Shown here one piece after another: positions 1-8,349 of a DNA stretch of 64,000 bases (position 1 is the first letter of the stretch; each line of letters begins with the position of its first letter). The stretch is from assembly GCF_001592945.1 (NCBI RefSeq), contig NZ_LRPB01000048.1:186001-250000 (forward strand). Direction: 5' to 3'. Source of the stretch: Roseivirga seohaensis. GTDB taxonomy: Bacteria > Bacteroidota > Bacteroidia > Cytophagales > Cyclobacteriaceae. Position numbers and translations under genes: made by a program. Below the pieces are notes generated by a model. That model had not been told where the DNA came from. It did not search any database and was given only the letters and a program-made list of their open reading frames with translations.

Positions 1-2386
1 TGGCGTTATCACGATCAATATCAACGATTAACTCAGGTTTACCCAATTCTAAAGAGCTCTTTAATTCTTCAATTCCACGAATTCCAGACTCATCAATTTT
101 TTGTTGAATGTCTTCACTGACATGAATTAACCTCTCAAGATCTTCACCAACAATTTCTAAGTTAATTGGCTTTCCTGTTGGCGGACCAGCAGCATCTTTA
201 TCAATGGTTAAAGTAACACCCGGCTCTGGCTTGATTTGCGCACGCAAATCGTTCATCACATCAATGGTATTGATATCTCCACGTAGTTTACTTTCAATAA
301 AGTTAACGGTGATACGTGCCTTATGCGGCTCTTCTGATTGACCAACTGCTGTTGGATCGTTAGGATCGGCAGCACCTTGACTTACGTTGGTTGAAACCGA
401 CTCTACAATAGTTTCATAAGGTTTAATGATTTCAAGCACTTGCCCCTCAATCTTCTTTGCAAAGTCATTGGTTACTTCAATGTCTGTTCCCACAGGAAAT
501 TCAACAAATACGTTTACATATTTAGGTTCGTTTTCAGGAAAGAATAACACCTTAGGCTGGAAGGCGGCAAAAACACCCAATGAAATGAACAAGGCCAAAA
601 ATGCACCTCCCAAATAAAGACCGGGGTGTTTTACAGCACTCTTCAACACTCTTTCATAACGCCCCTCTAAGGCTGGTAAAAAGCCTGATTGAAACATTTT
701 AGACAAAGGCCCTAATACATAAATGTTCATTAATGTAAGTGCGCCAATAAGAATTAAGAGGTTGCCCAATGCTGGAATTCCAGCTCCAAGAGCAATAACA
801 AGCCCTACTACAATAGAAATAGAAGACCTAATGATTATTCTCTTGTGGTTATACACTTTCTTCCCATCTAAACTCATGAAAGAAGAGATGAATACGGGGT
901 TAATTACCAAGGCTACAAATAGAGATGAACCCAGCGTAATAATTAGCGTTACTGGCAAATAGAGCATAAACTCACCTATAATACCTGGCCAAAAAGCCAA
1001 TGGCATAAAAGCCGCCAAAGTAGTAGCAGTAGAAGATATAATAGGCAAAGCCACTTCGCCTACCCCTTTACGGGTAGCCGCCATTGGACTTAATCCTTCT
1101 TCCATTAAACGATACACGTTTTCAACTACCACAATACCGTTATCTACCAACATACCCAAGGCCATGATAAGACCAAAAAGTGTCATGGTGTTAATAGAAA
1201 TACCCAGTAAACCCAGAATCATTAAGGCCATGAACATTGACAACGGAATGGCCATACCCACGAAAAGTGAGTTGCGGGTTCCTAAAAAGAACATCAAAAC
1301 GGTAACAACTAGGATTACCCCAAAAATGATATTGTTACCCAAACTGCTTACTTGCTCTCTTGTATCTTTCGACTGATCGTTAGTTACAGTTACTTTGGTT
1401 GAAGAGGGAATTTGACCACTTGCATAGCTTTCATCAATTAGTTTGGTGATTTTATCGGTAGCGATCAAAAGGTTTTCACCACTTCGTTTCATCACATCCA
1501 ACTTCACAACCGGATTTAAATCCAATCGTGCGTAGTTCATCTTGTCCTTATAGCCGAATGTAACTGTGGCCACATCTTTTAAATAAACAATGTGTCCATC
1601 TTCGTTGCTAATAATGATTTCTTCGATTTGAGCAGGGTCATCAAATTCACCAATTACTCTTACGTTTCTTCTTAAACCATCAGCTACTACGTTACCGCCA
1701 GAAAGCGTAAGGTTTTCTGCCGAAATTGCATTTTCAATATCAGTAAAGGTTACTTTTCTAGCCTCCAGCTTAAAAGGATCGACCATTACCTCTACTTCCT
1801 TTTCATCAACCCCAACAATATTCACTTTAGAAATCTCCTTAAATTTCTCAATCTCATCCTCAAGATATTCTGCCATATCATTGAGTTCATCGAGTGTTTT
1901 TGAAGGATCAGTAAGGTTTAGGTTCAGAATTGGAAAGTTTTCCGAAAAACTAAACTTGATTACACTTGGGTCAGATTTCAAATCAGTGGGTAACTCAGAC
2001 TTAGCTCTATCCACAGCATCTTTTACATCGATCACCGCATCGTCAACATCTACACCTACTTGAAATTCCACCACAATGGCAGAGAAATCTTGTACCGAAG
2101 TAGATTGAATATTATCGACACCTTCAATGGTATTGATTTCCTTCTCCAATTCACGTGTAATCAAGCTTTCGATATCCTCAGGTGAGTTACCTGGGTGCGC
2201 TGTACTTACATATACCGTTGGTTGTTCCACTTCGGGGAAACTCTCCTTAGGTAGAGTAATATAAGAGTATACGCCTGCCGCTATAATTATGAGCGTAAGC
2301 ACGTATACTGTAATTTTATTTCGAATCGACAGGGAGGTTAATCCAAACTCCTTATCAATCACATTTTGTTGATTATTTTCAGCCAT
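1..2386 (-). CDS. RND efflux transporter, HAE1/AcrB-like inner-membrane pump (C-terminus outside window)
   Basis: Proton-driven inner-membrane pump of a tripartite multidrug efflux system. The reading frame is open from the ATG at 2386 to the left edge, giving about 795 residues of a family usually 1,000-1,100 long, so the last transmembrane block and stop are missing. Visible: N-terminal transmembrane helix (about 20-40), periplasmic porter segments, a cluster of hydrophobic helices (about 340-540) and the conserved helix-4 motif GMLVDNGIVVVEN near residue 410. There the first Asp of the AcrB Asp-Asp pair is kept and the second position is Asn. A second periplasmic half starts near 570. It lies directly after the adaptor, TolC and TetR genes on the same strand, so it is the last known gene of that operon. 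Substrate cannot be read from the sequence. Confidence 0.93.
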   Translation of the reverse strand, partial: MAENNQQNVIDKEFGLTSLSIRNKITVYVLTLIIIAAGVYSYITLPKESFPEVEQPTVYVSTAHPGNSPEDIESLITRELEKEINTIEGVDNIQSTSVQDFSAIVVEFQVGVDVDDAVIDVKDAVDRAKSELPTDLKSDPSVIKFSFSENFPILNLNLTDPSKTLDELNDMAEYLEDEIEKFKEISKVNIVGVDEKEVEVMVDPFKLEARKVTFTDIENAISAENLTLSGGNVVADGLRRNVRVIGEFDDPAQIEEIIISNEDGHIVYLKDVATVTFGYKDKMNYARLDLNPVVKLDVMKRSGENLLIATDKITKLIDESYASGQIPSSTKVTVTNDQSKDTREQVSSLGNNIIFGVILVVTVLMFFLGTRNSLFVGMAIPLSMFMALMILGLLGISINTMTLFGLIMALGMLVDNGIVVVENVYRLMEEGLSPMAATRKGVGEVALPIISSTATTLAAFMPLAFWPGIIGEFMLYLPVTLIITLGSSLFVALVINPVFISSFMSLDGKKVYNHKRIIIRSSISIVVGLVIALGAGIPALGNLLILIGALTLMNIYVLGPLSKMFQSGFLPALEGRYERVLKSAVKHPGLYLGGAFLALFISLGVFAAFQPKVLFFPENEPKYVNVFVEFPVGTDIEVTNDFAKKIEGQVLEIIKPYETIVESVSTNVSQGAADPNDPTAVGQSEEPHKARITVNFIESKLRGDINTIDVMNDLRAQIKPEPGVTLTIDKDAAGPPTGKPINLEIVGEDLERLIHVSEDIQQKIDESGIRGIEELKSSLELGKPELIVDIDRDNA

Positions 2387-2410
2387 AATGCTCTAATTCA
2401 GAGGTTAAGA

Positions 2411-3553
2411 TTAATTCTGCACTTTTACAGTTGTGCCATCTGCGATTGAACGATTTCCTTTATCAACAATTACTTCACCGCCCGTCAAACCAGAAAGCAC
2501 TTCTGTTTCGTGATCGTGAGAGAGACCTAATTTCACATGAACTTTAGATGCTTTATTGGCGGCATCTAACACATAAACAAAGTTACCCTCTAGGTCTTCT
2601 TGTATAATTCTTGAAGGAATTGTAATGGCTTCTTCGTTTGTATAGTCAGTTAAACCTAAAATGCTCACAATGTTCACCTTTGCATTAGAAGCTTCGCTTG
2701 GTAATTTCACTTCAATAGTGAAAGTTCTACTGGCAGGGTTGATTACATTACCAATGCTTACGATTTTAGAAACGTAGCTCTCGTTCATAGATGGTATTTC
2801 AACATCTACATCATCACCAACTTTCACTTTACCTAAATAGGCTTCAGAAACTTCGGCTGAAATGTACATATCACTGTTGCTTACCAAGAATACAATTGGA
2901 GAACCTGGTTGAACTACTTCTCCTGCTTTTACTGGCACCTCTTCAATACTTCCGGCAAAAGGAGCTACAATATTGGTTTTACTCAATTGTGTATTTAAGG
3001 TTGAAAGTTGTTTTTCAAGCGCTTCTTTGTTGTTTTTAGCAGTCAAGAAATCTACTTCTGTACCAATATTTTTCTTCCAAAGTCTTTCCCTTTTTTCGAA
3101 AATGGTAGTAGCATACTGCAATTGATTTTTCACTTCGTCAATCGACTTCTCAAGTTGTTCAGAGTCGATTGTAGCCAACAACTGACCTTTTTTTACCGAC
3201 TGGCCTTCAACTACTTTTACCGAAGTTAGAAGCCCCATGCTTTCTGCACTTACATACACGTTTGTACGAGACATTACCGTTCCTCTAACCTCGATTTTGT
3301 GATCGAAATTTTTCTTTTCGGTTTTAATAGTAGTTACCAAAGTAGCTGCTCCTGAACCGTTGAAAAAATCAGGGTCAGCCTCGGCAATTTCGGCCTCTAT
3401 GGTTTCAATTTTATTTCTGATTTCCTGAAGTTGAACCCTGGCTTCAGTCAGTTCTTTCTTCTTGGCATCAAGACCTTCATTCTCAGATTTAGGCCCACAT
3501 GCTGCTACCGTGAGCACAGCAAGAAAAATTGTGGCGATTGATTTAGCTTTCAT
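2411..3553 (-). CDS. RND efflux periplasmic adaptor (membrane fusion protein, HlyD/AcrA-like), lipoprotein
   Basis: Adaptor that bridges the inner-membrane pump and the TolC channel. The ATG at 3553 is chosen because it gives a clean lipoprotein signal ending in the lipobox VAAC (Cys about residue 19). An earlier in-frame ATG at 3586 would add eleven polar residues before the signal. After the signal comes a coiled-coil stretch (about 25-55, rich in K/E/L). Then follow the biotinyl-lipoyl-like half (GQSVKKGQLLATID), a second helical hairpin, the matching half (VPVKAGEVVQPGSPI) and beta-barrel domains. About 380 residues, normal for the family. It sits 24 bp before the pump gene and right after tolC. 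Role is secure; substrate unknown. Confidence 0.93.
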   Translation of the reverse strand: MKAKSIATIFLAVLTVAACGPKSENEGLDAKKKELTEARVQLQEIRNKIETIEAEIAEADPDFFNGSGAATLVTTIKTEKKNFDHKIEVRGTVMSRTNVYVSAESMGLLTSVKVVEGQSVKKGQLLATIDSEQLEKSIDEVKNQLQYATTIFEKRERLWKKNIGTEVDFLTAKNNKEALEKQLSTLNTQLSKTNIVAPFAGSIEEVPVKAGEVVQPGSPIVFLVSNSDMYISAEVSEAYLGKVKVGDDVDVEIPSMNESYVSKIVSIGNVINPASRTFTIEVKLPSEASNAKVNIVSILGLTDYTNEEAITIPSRIIQEDLEGNFVYVLDAANKASKVHVKLGLSHDHETEVLSGLTGGEVIVDKGNRSIADGTTVKVQN

Positions 3554-3575
3554 GTGATTGATATATTTTGAGTTA

Positions 3576-4931
3576 TTAGTTGTCATTGTTTCTTAGTTTA
3601 CCGAGTGCTTTATCCAAGTCCACTTTTGCAATAATGGCATTGTATAAGGCATTCAAATAGTTGGTTTCTGCTTCTTTATAGTCCTTTTCGGCATTGGTAA
3701 CTTCTAAATTAGACCCAACTCCTTCTTTGTACTTCTCTTTTGTAATACTGCTTACTTCTTGCGCCAATTCCATATTCGATTCTTGAACCTCTAATTGCTC
3801 AAGGCTTACCTCTAGATTTCTCTTGGCATTTTCAAACTCTTGAGTCAAGCTATTGGTCAATAAACCGTATTGATTGTTCAGTGTTTCTAGCTCGATTTTA
3901 TTACGCTGAATGGTGTATTTTTTTCTTAAACCATCAAAGATTGGAATACTAACATTCAGACCAATTTGAGAATTTGAGAACCATTTTTTTCCGTTGGTTA
4001 AATCGCTAAAATCGTTCGAACCAGTATTTCTACCCCAACCTGCATTGAATGTAACTTTAGGTATATACTGAGAAGTAGTATTCTTGATTTGCAAACCAGC
4101 CAATTCTTTTAGGTAATTGAGCTGTTGCACTTCTAACCTGTTACCAATACTAAAACCCTCTAATTCAGACTGATCGTATTTGAAGTCCAGCGTTTCTAAC
4201 TGATCGGAAAGCGTAATTTCCTCCTCTACTGGCATACCCATACTTAGCTTGAGTAAATCTTTACTGGTTTTAACAGCTTGTTCCACTCCACTTCTTTCGG
4301 CTAAAAGATTGTTGGTTTGTACCTGAAGCCTGCTTACATCGATTCTTTCGGCAAAACCATTTTCATATAAGGTTCTGGTTTCATCTAAAGTAGTGTTTAA
4401 GGTCTCCAAATTAGCATTGATCAAATCAACACGGGTTTGGTTTACTAAAACCAAATAGTATGCTTTAGTTACCTGTTCGATAACATCTACTTCGGCCTTG
4501 GCTTTATCTATTATCACTTTTTCTCTAAGCACTTTCGCAGCTTGTAATCCAATAAAGAAGGATCCGTCCCAGATCATTTGCTCTAAACCAACATTCAGGT
4601 TGCCAATATGTTGAGCACCAAAACCTACTAAGGTTACACCTTCATCATTTGGATTGCCAGAAATAAACGATGTTGGGATTGGGCTTTTGGCGATAAACAG
4701 GTTGTTGGTGTAGTTGAAACCAGCGTTAACCTGAGGTAACCCATCGGCACGTGTTTCAAACACCTGAGCTTCTGCATCAAGTGTAGAAAGTTGCGCATTC
4801 TTCACATTCTCATTGTTGATCAAAGCATACTCCAATGCCTTGTTCAGAGAAAATTCAGTTTGAGCTTTTACTGCAATAGCAGGCAGTAAAAGCGCGAGCA
4901 TAAGCATGTATTTATTAATTCTGCTCTTCAT
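3576..4931 (-). CDS. TolC-family outer-membrane efflux channel
   Basis: Outer-membrane channel of the tripartite efflux system. A signal peptide ends at about residue 23 (VKA|Q). The mature protein shows the duplicated TolC pattern: long amphipathic helices rich in N, L, E and Q, with the typical opening SLNKALEYALINNENVKNA and, in the second half, PIFDGLRKKYTIQRNKIELE. Length of 451 residues fits the family. The start overlaps the 3' end of the tetR gene by 17 bp and its end overlaps the longest possible adaptor frame, indicating translational coupling in one operon. Confidence 0.93.
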   Translation of the reverse strand: MKSRINKYMLMLALLLPAIAVKAQTEFSLNKALEYALINNENVKNAQLSTLDAEAQVFETRADGLPQVNAGFNYTNNLFIAKSPIPTSFISGNPNDEGVTLVGFGAQHIGNLNVGLEQMIWDGSFFIGLQAAKVLREKVIIDKAKAEVDVIEQVTKAYYLVLVNQTRVDLINANLETLNTTLDETRTLYENGFAERIDVSRLQVQTNNLLAERSGVEQAVKTSKDLLKLSMGMPVEEEITLSDQLETLDFKYDQSELEGFSIGNRLEVQQLNYLKELAGLQIKNTTSQYIPKVTFNAGWGRNTGSNDFSDLTNGKKWFSNSQIGLNVSIPIFDGLRKKYTIQRNKIELETLNNQYGLLTNSLTQEFENAKRNLEVSLEQLEVQESNMELAQEVSSITKEKYKEGVGSNLEVTNAEKDYKEAETNYLNALYNAIIAKVDLDKALGKLRNNDN

Positions 4932-5541
4932 TGTTTTTTGAGTTTGTTGTGTATTGATTAAAAAGTTGGTGACCTTCTATAGTAAAAAGACCATGCATAA
5001 AATGATCGAATAATTGCATTTGTATTTCTTCTAAAGTGTATTTATCCCGAGGAACAAGGTTTCCGAGAAGGAATGTCTGAACCTGTTCCATACGCATAAT
5101 GGCTATAAGCTCAGCATCTATATTTGGTCTAAAAAGACCTTCCTTTTTCCCTCGTTCAATAACACTCATAATAGACTCCTTCATCACATTGCCCTTGAAC
5201 TCTTCATACATCTTCCAGGCTTTAGGGTAGAATTTCTGGAGTTCATAAAGGAGATTCATTTTTGTATCTCTAATAGAATCGCGAAGGCAAGCAGAAAGCA
5301 ACACAAGCTCGTGTACTCCATTCTTCCCTTCTTCGGTTAAACCACAGAACCGCTGTGTCTCTGTTTCAAGGTGATATTTGGTGATAGTATTCACTAAGTC
5401 ACTTTTATCCTTGTAGTATTGGTAAATCGTTTTCTTAGAAATACCCAACTCCTTGGCGATGTCGTCCATTGTCACAGCCCTGATACCAAACTGGGTATAC
5501 AGCTCTGTTGCCTTCTCTAAAATATTCTCTCTAACATCCAT
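4915..5541 (-). CDS. TetR/AcrR-family transcriptional regulator of the efflux operon
   Basis: Likely local regulator of the pump genes it precedes. The ATG at 5541 (MDVRENILEKATELY) is the standard start of TetR N-terminal helices. The frame extends upstream to 5676, but those 45 residues are basic and unlike the family. The helix-turn-helix is at about residues 25-48 (TMDDIAKELGISKKTIYQYY). The rest (about 60-208) is a helical ligand-binding/dimerisation domain with no recognisable ligand signature. It is the first gene of the minus-strand operon and ends inside tolC. An 8-bp inverted repeat just upstream (5559-5586) is a candidate operator. Repressor action is inferred from the family. Confidence 0.9.
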   Translation of the reverse strand: MDVRENILEKATELYTQFGIRAVTMDDIAKELGISKKTIYQYYKDKSDLVNTITKYHLETETQRFCGLTEEGKNGVHELVLLSACLRDSIRDTKMNLLYELQKFYPKAWKMYEEFKGNVMKESIMSVIERGKKEGLFRPNIDAELIAIMRMEQVQTFLLGNLVPRDKYTLEEIQMQLFDHFMHGLFTIEGHQLFNQYTTNSKNNEEQN

Positions 5542-5558
5542 TTCGATTGCAAAACTAC

Positions 5559-5586
5559 GGAAACTTAAAGGTTTTCCAAAGTTTCC
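5559..5586. promoter_or_regulatory. Candidate TetR operator (inverted repeat)
   Basis: GGAAACTT at 5559-5566 is repeated in inverse as AAGTTTCC at 5579-5586, with a 12-bp gap, 18 bp upstream of the tetR start codon. Position and symmetry fit autoregulation of the efflux operon. No binding evidence can be read from the sequence, and short dyads occur by chance in AT-rich DNA. Confidence 0.3.
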
Positions 5587-5749
5587 TTCGGCATTCAGAC
5601 GTTTATTTTTAAGGTTTTGTTTAACATTTTTTAAAATTCCGCAAAAAATGCAAGTACTTACGAAAACCCAAACCAAAGATTATTCTACCGAAGTTCTTGT
5701 GTTACAATTATGATTCTACCATTTTACAAAAGACACCTAGCTCTAATTG

Positions 5750-6568
5750 ATGTTACCTGAAACACATAGAAATATTACAATTAATCATCACTCTTTAAAT
5801 TATACCATTTGGAGCGGTGGTAAAAATGTAATGCTCTGCTTCCATGGATTCGGTTTAGATCATTCTTCGTATAAGATCGTTTGGGAAAGCCTAAAAGAGA
5901 CACACAACATTTATAGTTTTGATTTACCTTATCATGGCACTAGCCAATTTTCTAAGAATGAACAGACACTTCTACCGAAAGACTGGTTGGAGTTTATGGA
6001 AAAGTTTTTAATGATTGAGAAAATAGACAGGTTTGAAGCAATAGGCTACTCTATGGGTGGAAAATATGCCATGATTACGGCTGAGCTTTATCCAGACAAA
6101 ATCAAACACCTCCACTTAATTGCTCCCGATGGCATCACCACTCATTTCTCTTATCGCTTTTCTACTTACCCCTTCCTTTTCAGAAAACTGTTTAAAACTC
6201 AAATTAAAAACCCATGGTTCTTCAAAGCTATAGTAAAATCATTGCGCACTTTAAGAATTATGAACAATTACAGCTTGAGGTTTGCGGAAAGCCAAATGGA
6301 TACCGAGTTTAAACGATCTCAGGTGTATTACTCTTGGGTTAATCTAAGGCACTTTTTACCTAACTTGAAATTATTGGCAGCGCAAATTAACGCACATCGA
6401 ACTCCTACTACTTTCTACATTGGCAAACACGACAAGGTGATTGATTCGAAAACCATTGAACCATTACATAAACTTTTGCCCGATAGTGAATTGGTAATGT
6501 TAGAAAGTGGACATAGTAATCTATTGACTTCGGTGGCTAAATACCTTGAAACGAAAAATCAGCTTTAA
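5750..6568 (+). CDS. Alpha/beta hydrolase
   Basis: Serine hydrolase of the alpha/beta fold, 272 residues, no signal peptide, probably cytoplasmic. The oxyanion motif HGFGLDHSSY lies near residue 33, the nucleophile elbow GYSMGG near residue 101, a probable catalytic Asp in GKHDKVI near 227 and a His in ESGHSNLL near 253, giving a complete triad. A TTG immediately precedes the ATG at 5750 and could add one residue. The gene is divergent from the tetR operon and 14 bp ahead of the RidA-like lipoprotein gene, with which it may be co-transcribed. Substrate unknown. Confidence 0.88.
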   Translation: MLPETHRNITINHHSLNYTIWSGGKNVMLCFHGFGLDHSSYKIVWESLKETHNIYSFDLPYHGTSQFSKNEQTLLPKDWLEFMEKFLMIEKIDRFEAIGYSMGGKYAMITAELYPDKIKHLHLIAPDGITTHFSYRFSTYPFLFRKLFKTQIKNPWFFKAIVKSLRTLRIMNNYSLRFAESQMDTEFKRSQVYYSWVNLRHFLPNLKLLAAQINAHRTPTTFYIGKHDKVIDSKTIEPLHKLLPDSELVMLESGHSNLLTSVAKYLETKNQL

Positions 6569-6582
6569 CACATCAACCCATT

Positions 6583-7050
6583 ATGAAAAACTACACCTTC
6601 CTACTTCTAAGCCTATTTTTAGCCAGTTGCAGTACTCCTTCAGAAACCACCACGGCAGCAAAAAGTCTTGAGTATTATCAGTCAGAGTCGATGAAAACCT
6701 TAGGCCTACCTTTTTCTGACGCAGTAATTGTAGACGACATCATTTATTTATCAGGGCAAATTGGCAACCTTCCAGGCACTTTGGATTTAGCTCCGGGAGG
6801 TTTACAAGCAGAGGCAAAACAAGCCATAGAAAACATAAAGGCCATTTTAGAAGCCAATGGTTCTTCACTTAATGATGTAATCAAGGTAACTGTAATGATG
6901 GCCGACATTGACGAATGGGGAGAATTTAACCAAGAATACATCAAATACTTTACTGCGGAAAAAAAACCAGCCAGAAGCGCTTTCGGAACCAGTGGTTTAG
7001 CATTGGGCGCGCGACTTGAAATTGAGTGTATTGCGCTCAAAAGAAAATAA
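6583..7050 (+). CDS. RidA/YjgF/UK114-family protein with lipoprotein signal
   Basis: RidA proteins deaminate reactive enamine/imine intermediates. The domain runs from about residue 30 to the end. It shows DIIYLSGQIG, the helix with NIKAILEANGSSLNDVIKVTVMM, and a C-terminal ARSAFG...LEIECIA segment that keeps the Arg expected to bind the substrate carboxylate. Unusual is the N-terminus: a hydrophobic signal ending in LASC, a lipobox, so the protein should be membrane-anchored and face the periplasm, whereas most RidA proteins are cytosolic. Downstream of an alpha/beta hydrolase, spacing 14 bp. Family assignment is secure; activity outside the cytoplasm is inference. Confidence 0.88.
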   Translation: MKNYTFLLLSLFLASCSTPSETTTAAKSLEYYQSESMKTLGLPFSDAVIVDDIIYLSGQIGNLPGTLDLAPGGLQAEAKQAIENIKAILEANGSSLNDVIKVTVMMADIDEWGEFNQEYIKYFTAEKKPARSAFGTSGLALGARLEIECIALKRK

Positions 7051-7122
7051 TCCACTATTAATCAGTTGCGCTCAATAACTTATCCAAAACCACTTCGTTA
7101 GTTTTTCATAATTTTTCAGTAC

Positions 7123-8139
7123 ATGAATTTTTCCACCCGCTCAATACTCACCATCACTCTCTTTGTTTTCAGTCATTTTTATTGCCTTGGCCAAAAAAAG
7201 GAAGTAACTGACCGAAAAATTTATGAATACCTCGATCAGTATTCTCCAGAAAGCTCAGAAATGCTTCGGCTACTATATAGCCTACCCTCTAAGTATGAAC
7301 TGAATGGGGTAACGATGAACCTCACAAAAGAACAATCTCCCTCCTCCTGGGTTTCTGATCATTCTGAAAAAGGTATTCTGAAAAGACTCAATACGGTGGT
7401 GCATGAGTCTATGCACGGATTAACTTCAAGATTACCATATACTTTACTAAAAGAACGAGGCGATATTTATTATAATTTTAAAGATGATTACTCCGCTTTT
7501 TATGTTAACAAAGACTCTTCCTTTCTGGTAAAACACAGCCCCGTTTTTAGCAGTAATGAAATCAGCAATGAAATTCCCAAAGCCTTAAGGACCTTTAGAT
7601 TCAGACCGTATATCGCCCCAAGGAATAAAATATTAGGTAGCCAGGCCCATGGAATTTACGGACTGACAGATGAGTGGAATGCTTATTATTTCGGTACCAA
7701 AACCGCCCTAAATCTTTTTGATTATTATAAATCAAAATCCGATCAAAACTACGAAGTCTATCTGGAATACGTGAGCAATATTGCTGGCACTTACTATGCC
7801 TATTATGAATTCAAGTACTTTATTCTTAAATACTTAGAGTATGCCAAATCGAACGAAAAAGAAGTTTATGATGGCATAATTTCCAATTACGAATTTAGAA
7901 AAGCTTTTACTTCCATTGATGATCGTTTCGCTGATTTGCTCCGCGAATTCGGTGAGCGTTTGGATGAAATCGCGATTATCACAGAACAAAATACGGGAAA
8001 CCGTGCCTATATAGAAGATGGTTATTATTTTATTAATGGAAATGGTATTGGACTTTTTACGGAAGAAGTCGAAATGCTTAAAGCCGAATTAGAAAAGCCC
8101 AATTTAAAGACTTTGGAGTTGGCGTTAAGGGTGGAATAG
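7123..8139 (+). CDS. Exported protein with HExxH motif, putative zinc metallopeptidase
   Basis: I do not recognise the family. A signal peptide ends near residue 23 (YCLGQ|KK). Around residue 98 the sequence VVHESMHGLTSRLP contains HESMH, the HExxH zincin motif. Further on, LTDEWNAYYFG (near residue 184) supplies Glu/Asp that could act as a third ligand. The remainder is rich in Tyr, Phe, Lys and Glu and has no repeats or transmembrane segments. It stands alone with a 72-bp gap upstream and about 210 bp downstream. The peptidase call rests on the motif and export signal only. Confidence 0.5.
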   Translation: MNFSTRSILTITLFVFSHFYCLGQKKEVTDRKIYEYLDQYSPESSEMLRLLYSLPSKYELNGVTMNLTKEQSPSSWVSDHSEKGILKRLNTVVHESMHGLTSRLPYTLLKERGDIYYNFKDDYSAFYVNKDSSFLVKHSPVFSSNEISNEIPKALRTFRFRPYIAPRNKILGSQAHGIYGLTDEWNAYYFGTKTALNLFDYYKSKSDQNYEVYLEYVSNIAGTYYAYYEFKYFILKYLEYAKSNEKEVYDGIISNYEFRKAFTSIDDRFADLLREFGERLDEIAIITEQNTGNRAYIEDGYYFINGNGIGLFTEEVEMLKAELEKPNLKTLELALRVE

Positions 8140-8242
8140 CTTTTAAATTAATATGTCTCTATCTCAATAGTTGCTCTTTTTTTTTGAGTTGGCACATTGC
8201 ACACATAAGGGTTTGTCTCTAGCTATATTGTTAAAGAGATAC

Positions 8243-8254
8243 GGACGGCCGTCC
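8243..8254. promoter_or_regulatory. Perfect GC-rich 12-bp palindrome upstream of the muiA-like gene
   Basis: GGACGGCCGTCC at 8243-8254 is a perfect 12-bp palindrome in an otherwise very AT-rich 210-bp gap, about 95 bp upstream of the chosen start at 8350. It could be an operator. There is no other evidence. Confidence 0.25.
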
Positions 8255-8349
8255 ACATTATTTTTTTGAGTATCCCTTTATGGAATCCCTCAAAGCTGAG
8301 CATCATTGAGTCAATGAAGTTCAAATACCTTAAACTAAACGCTAATATT

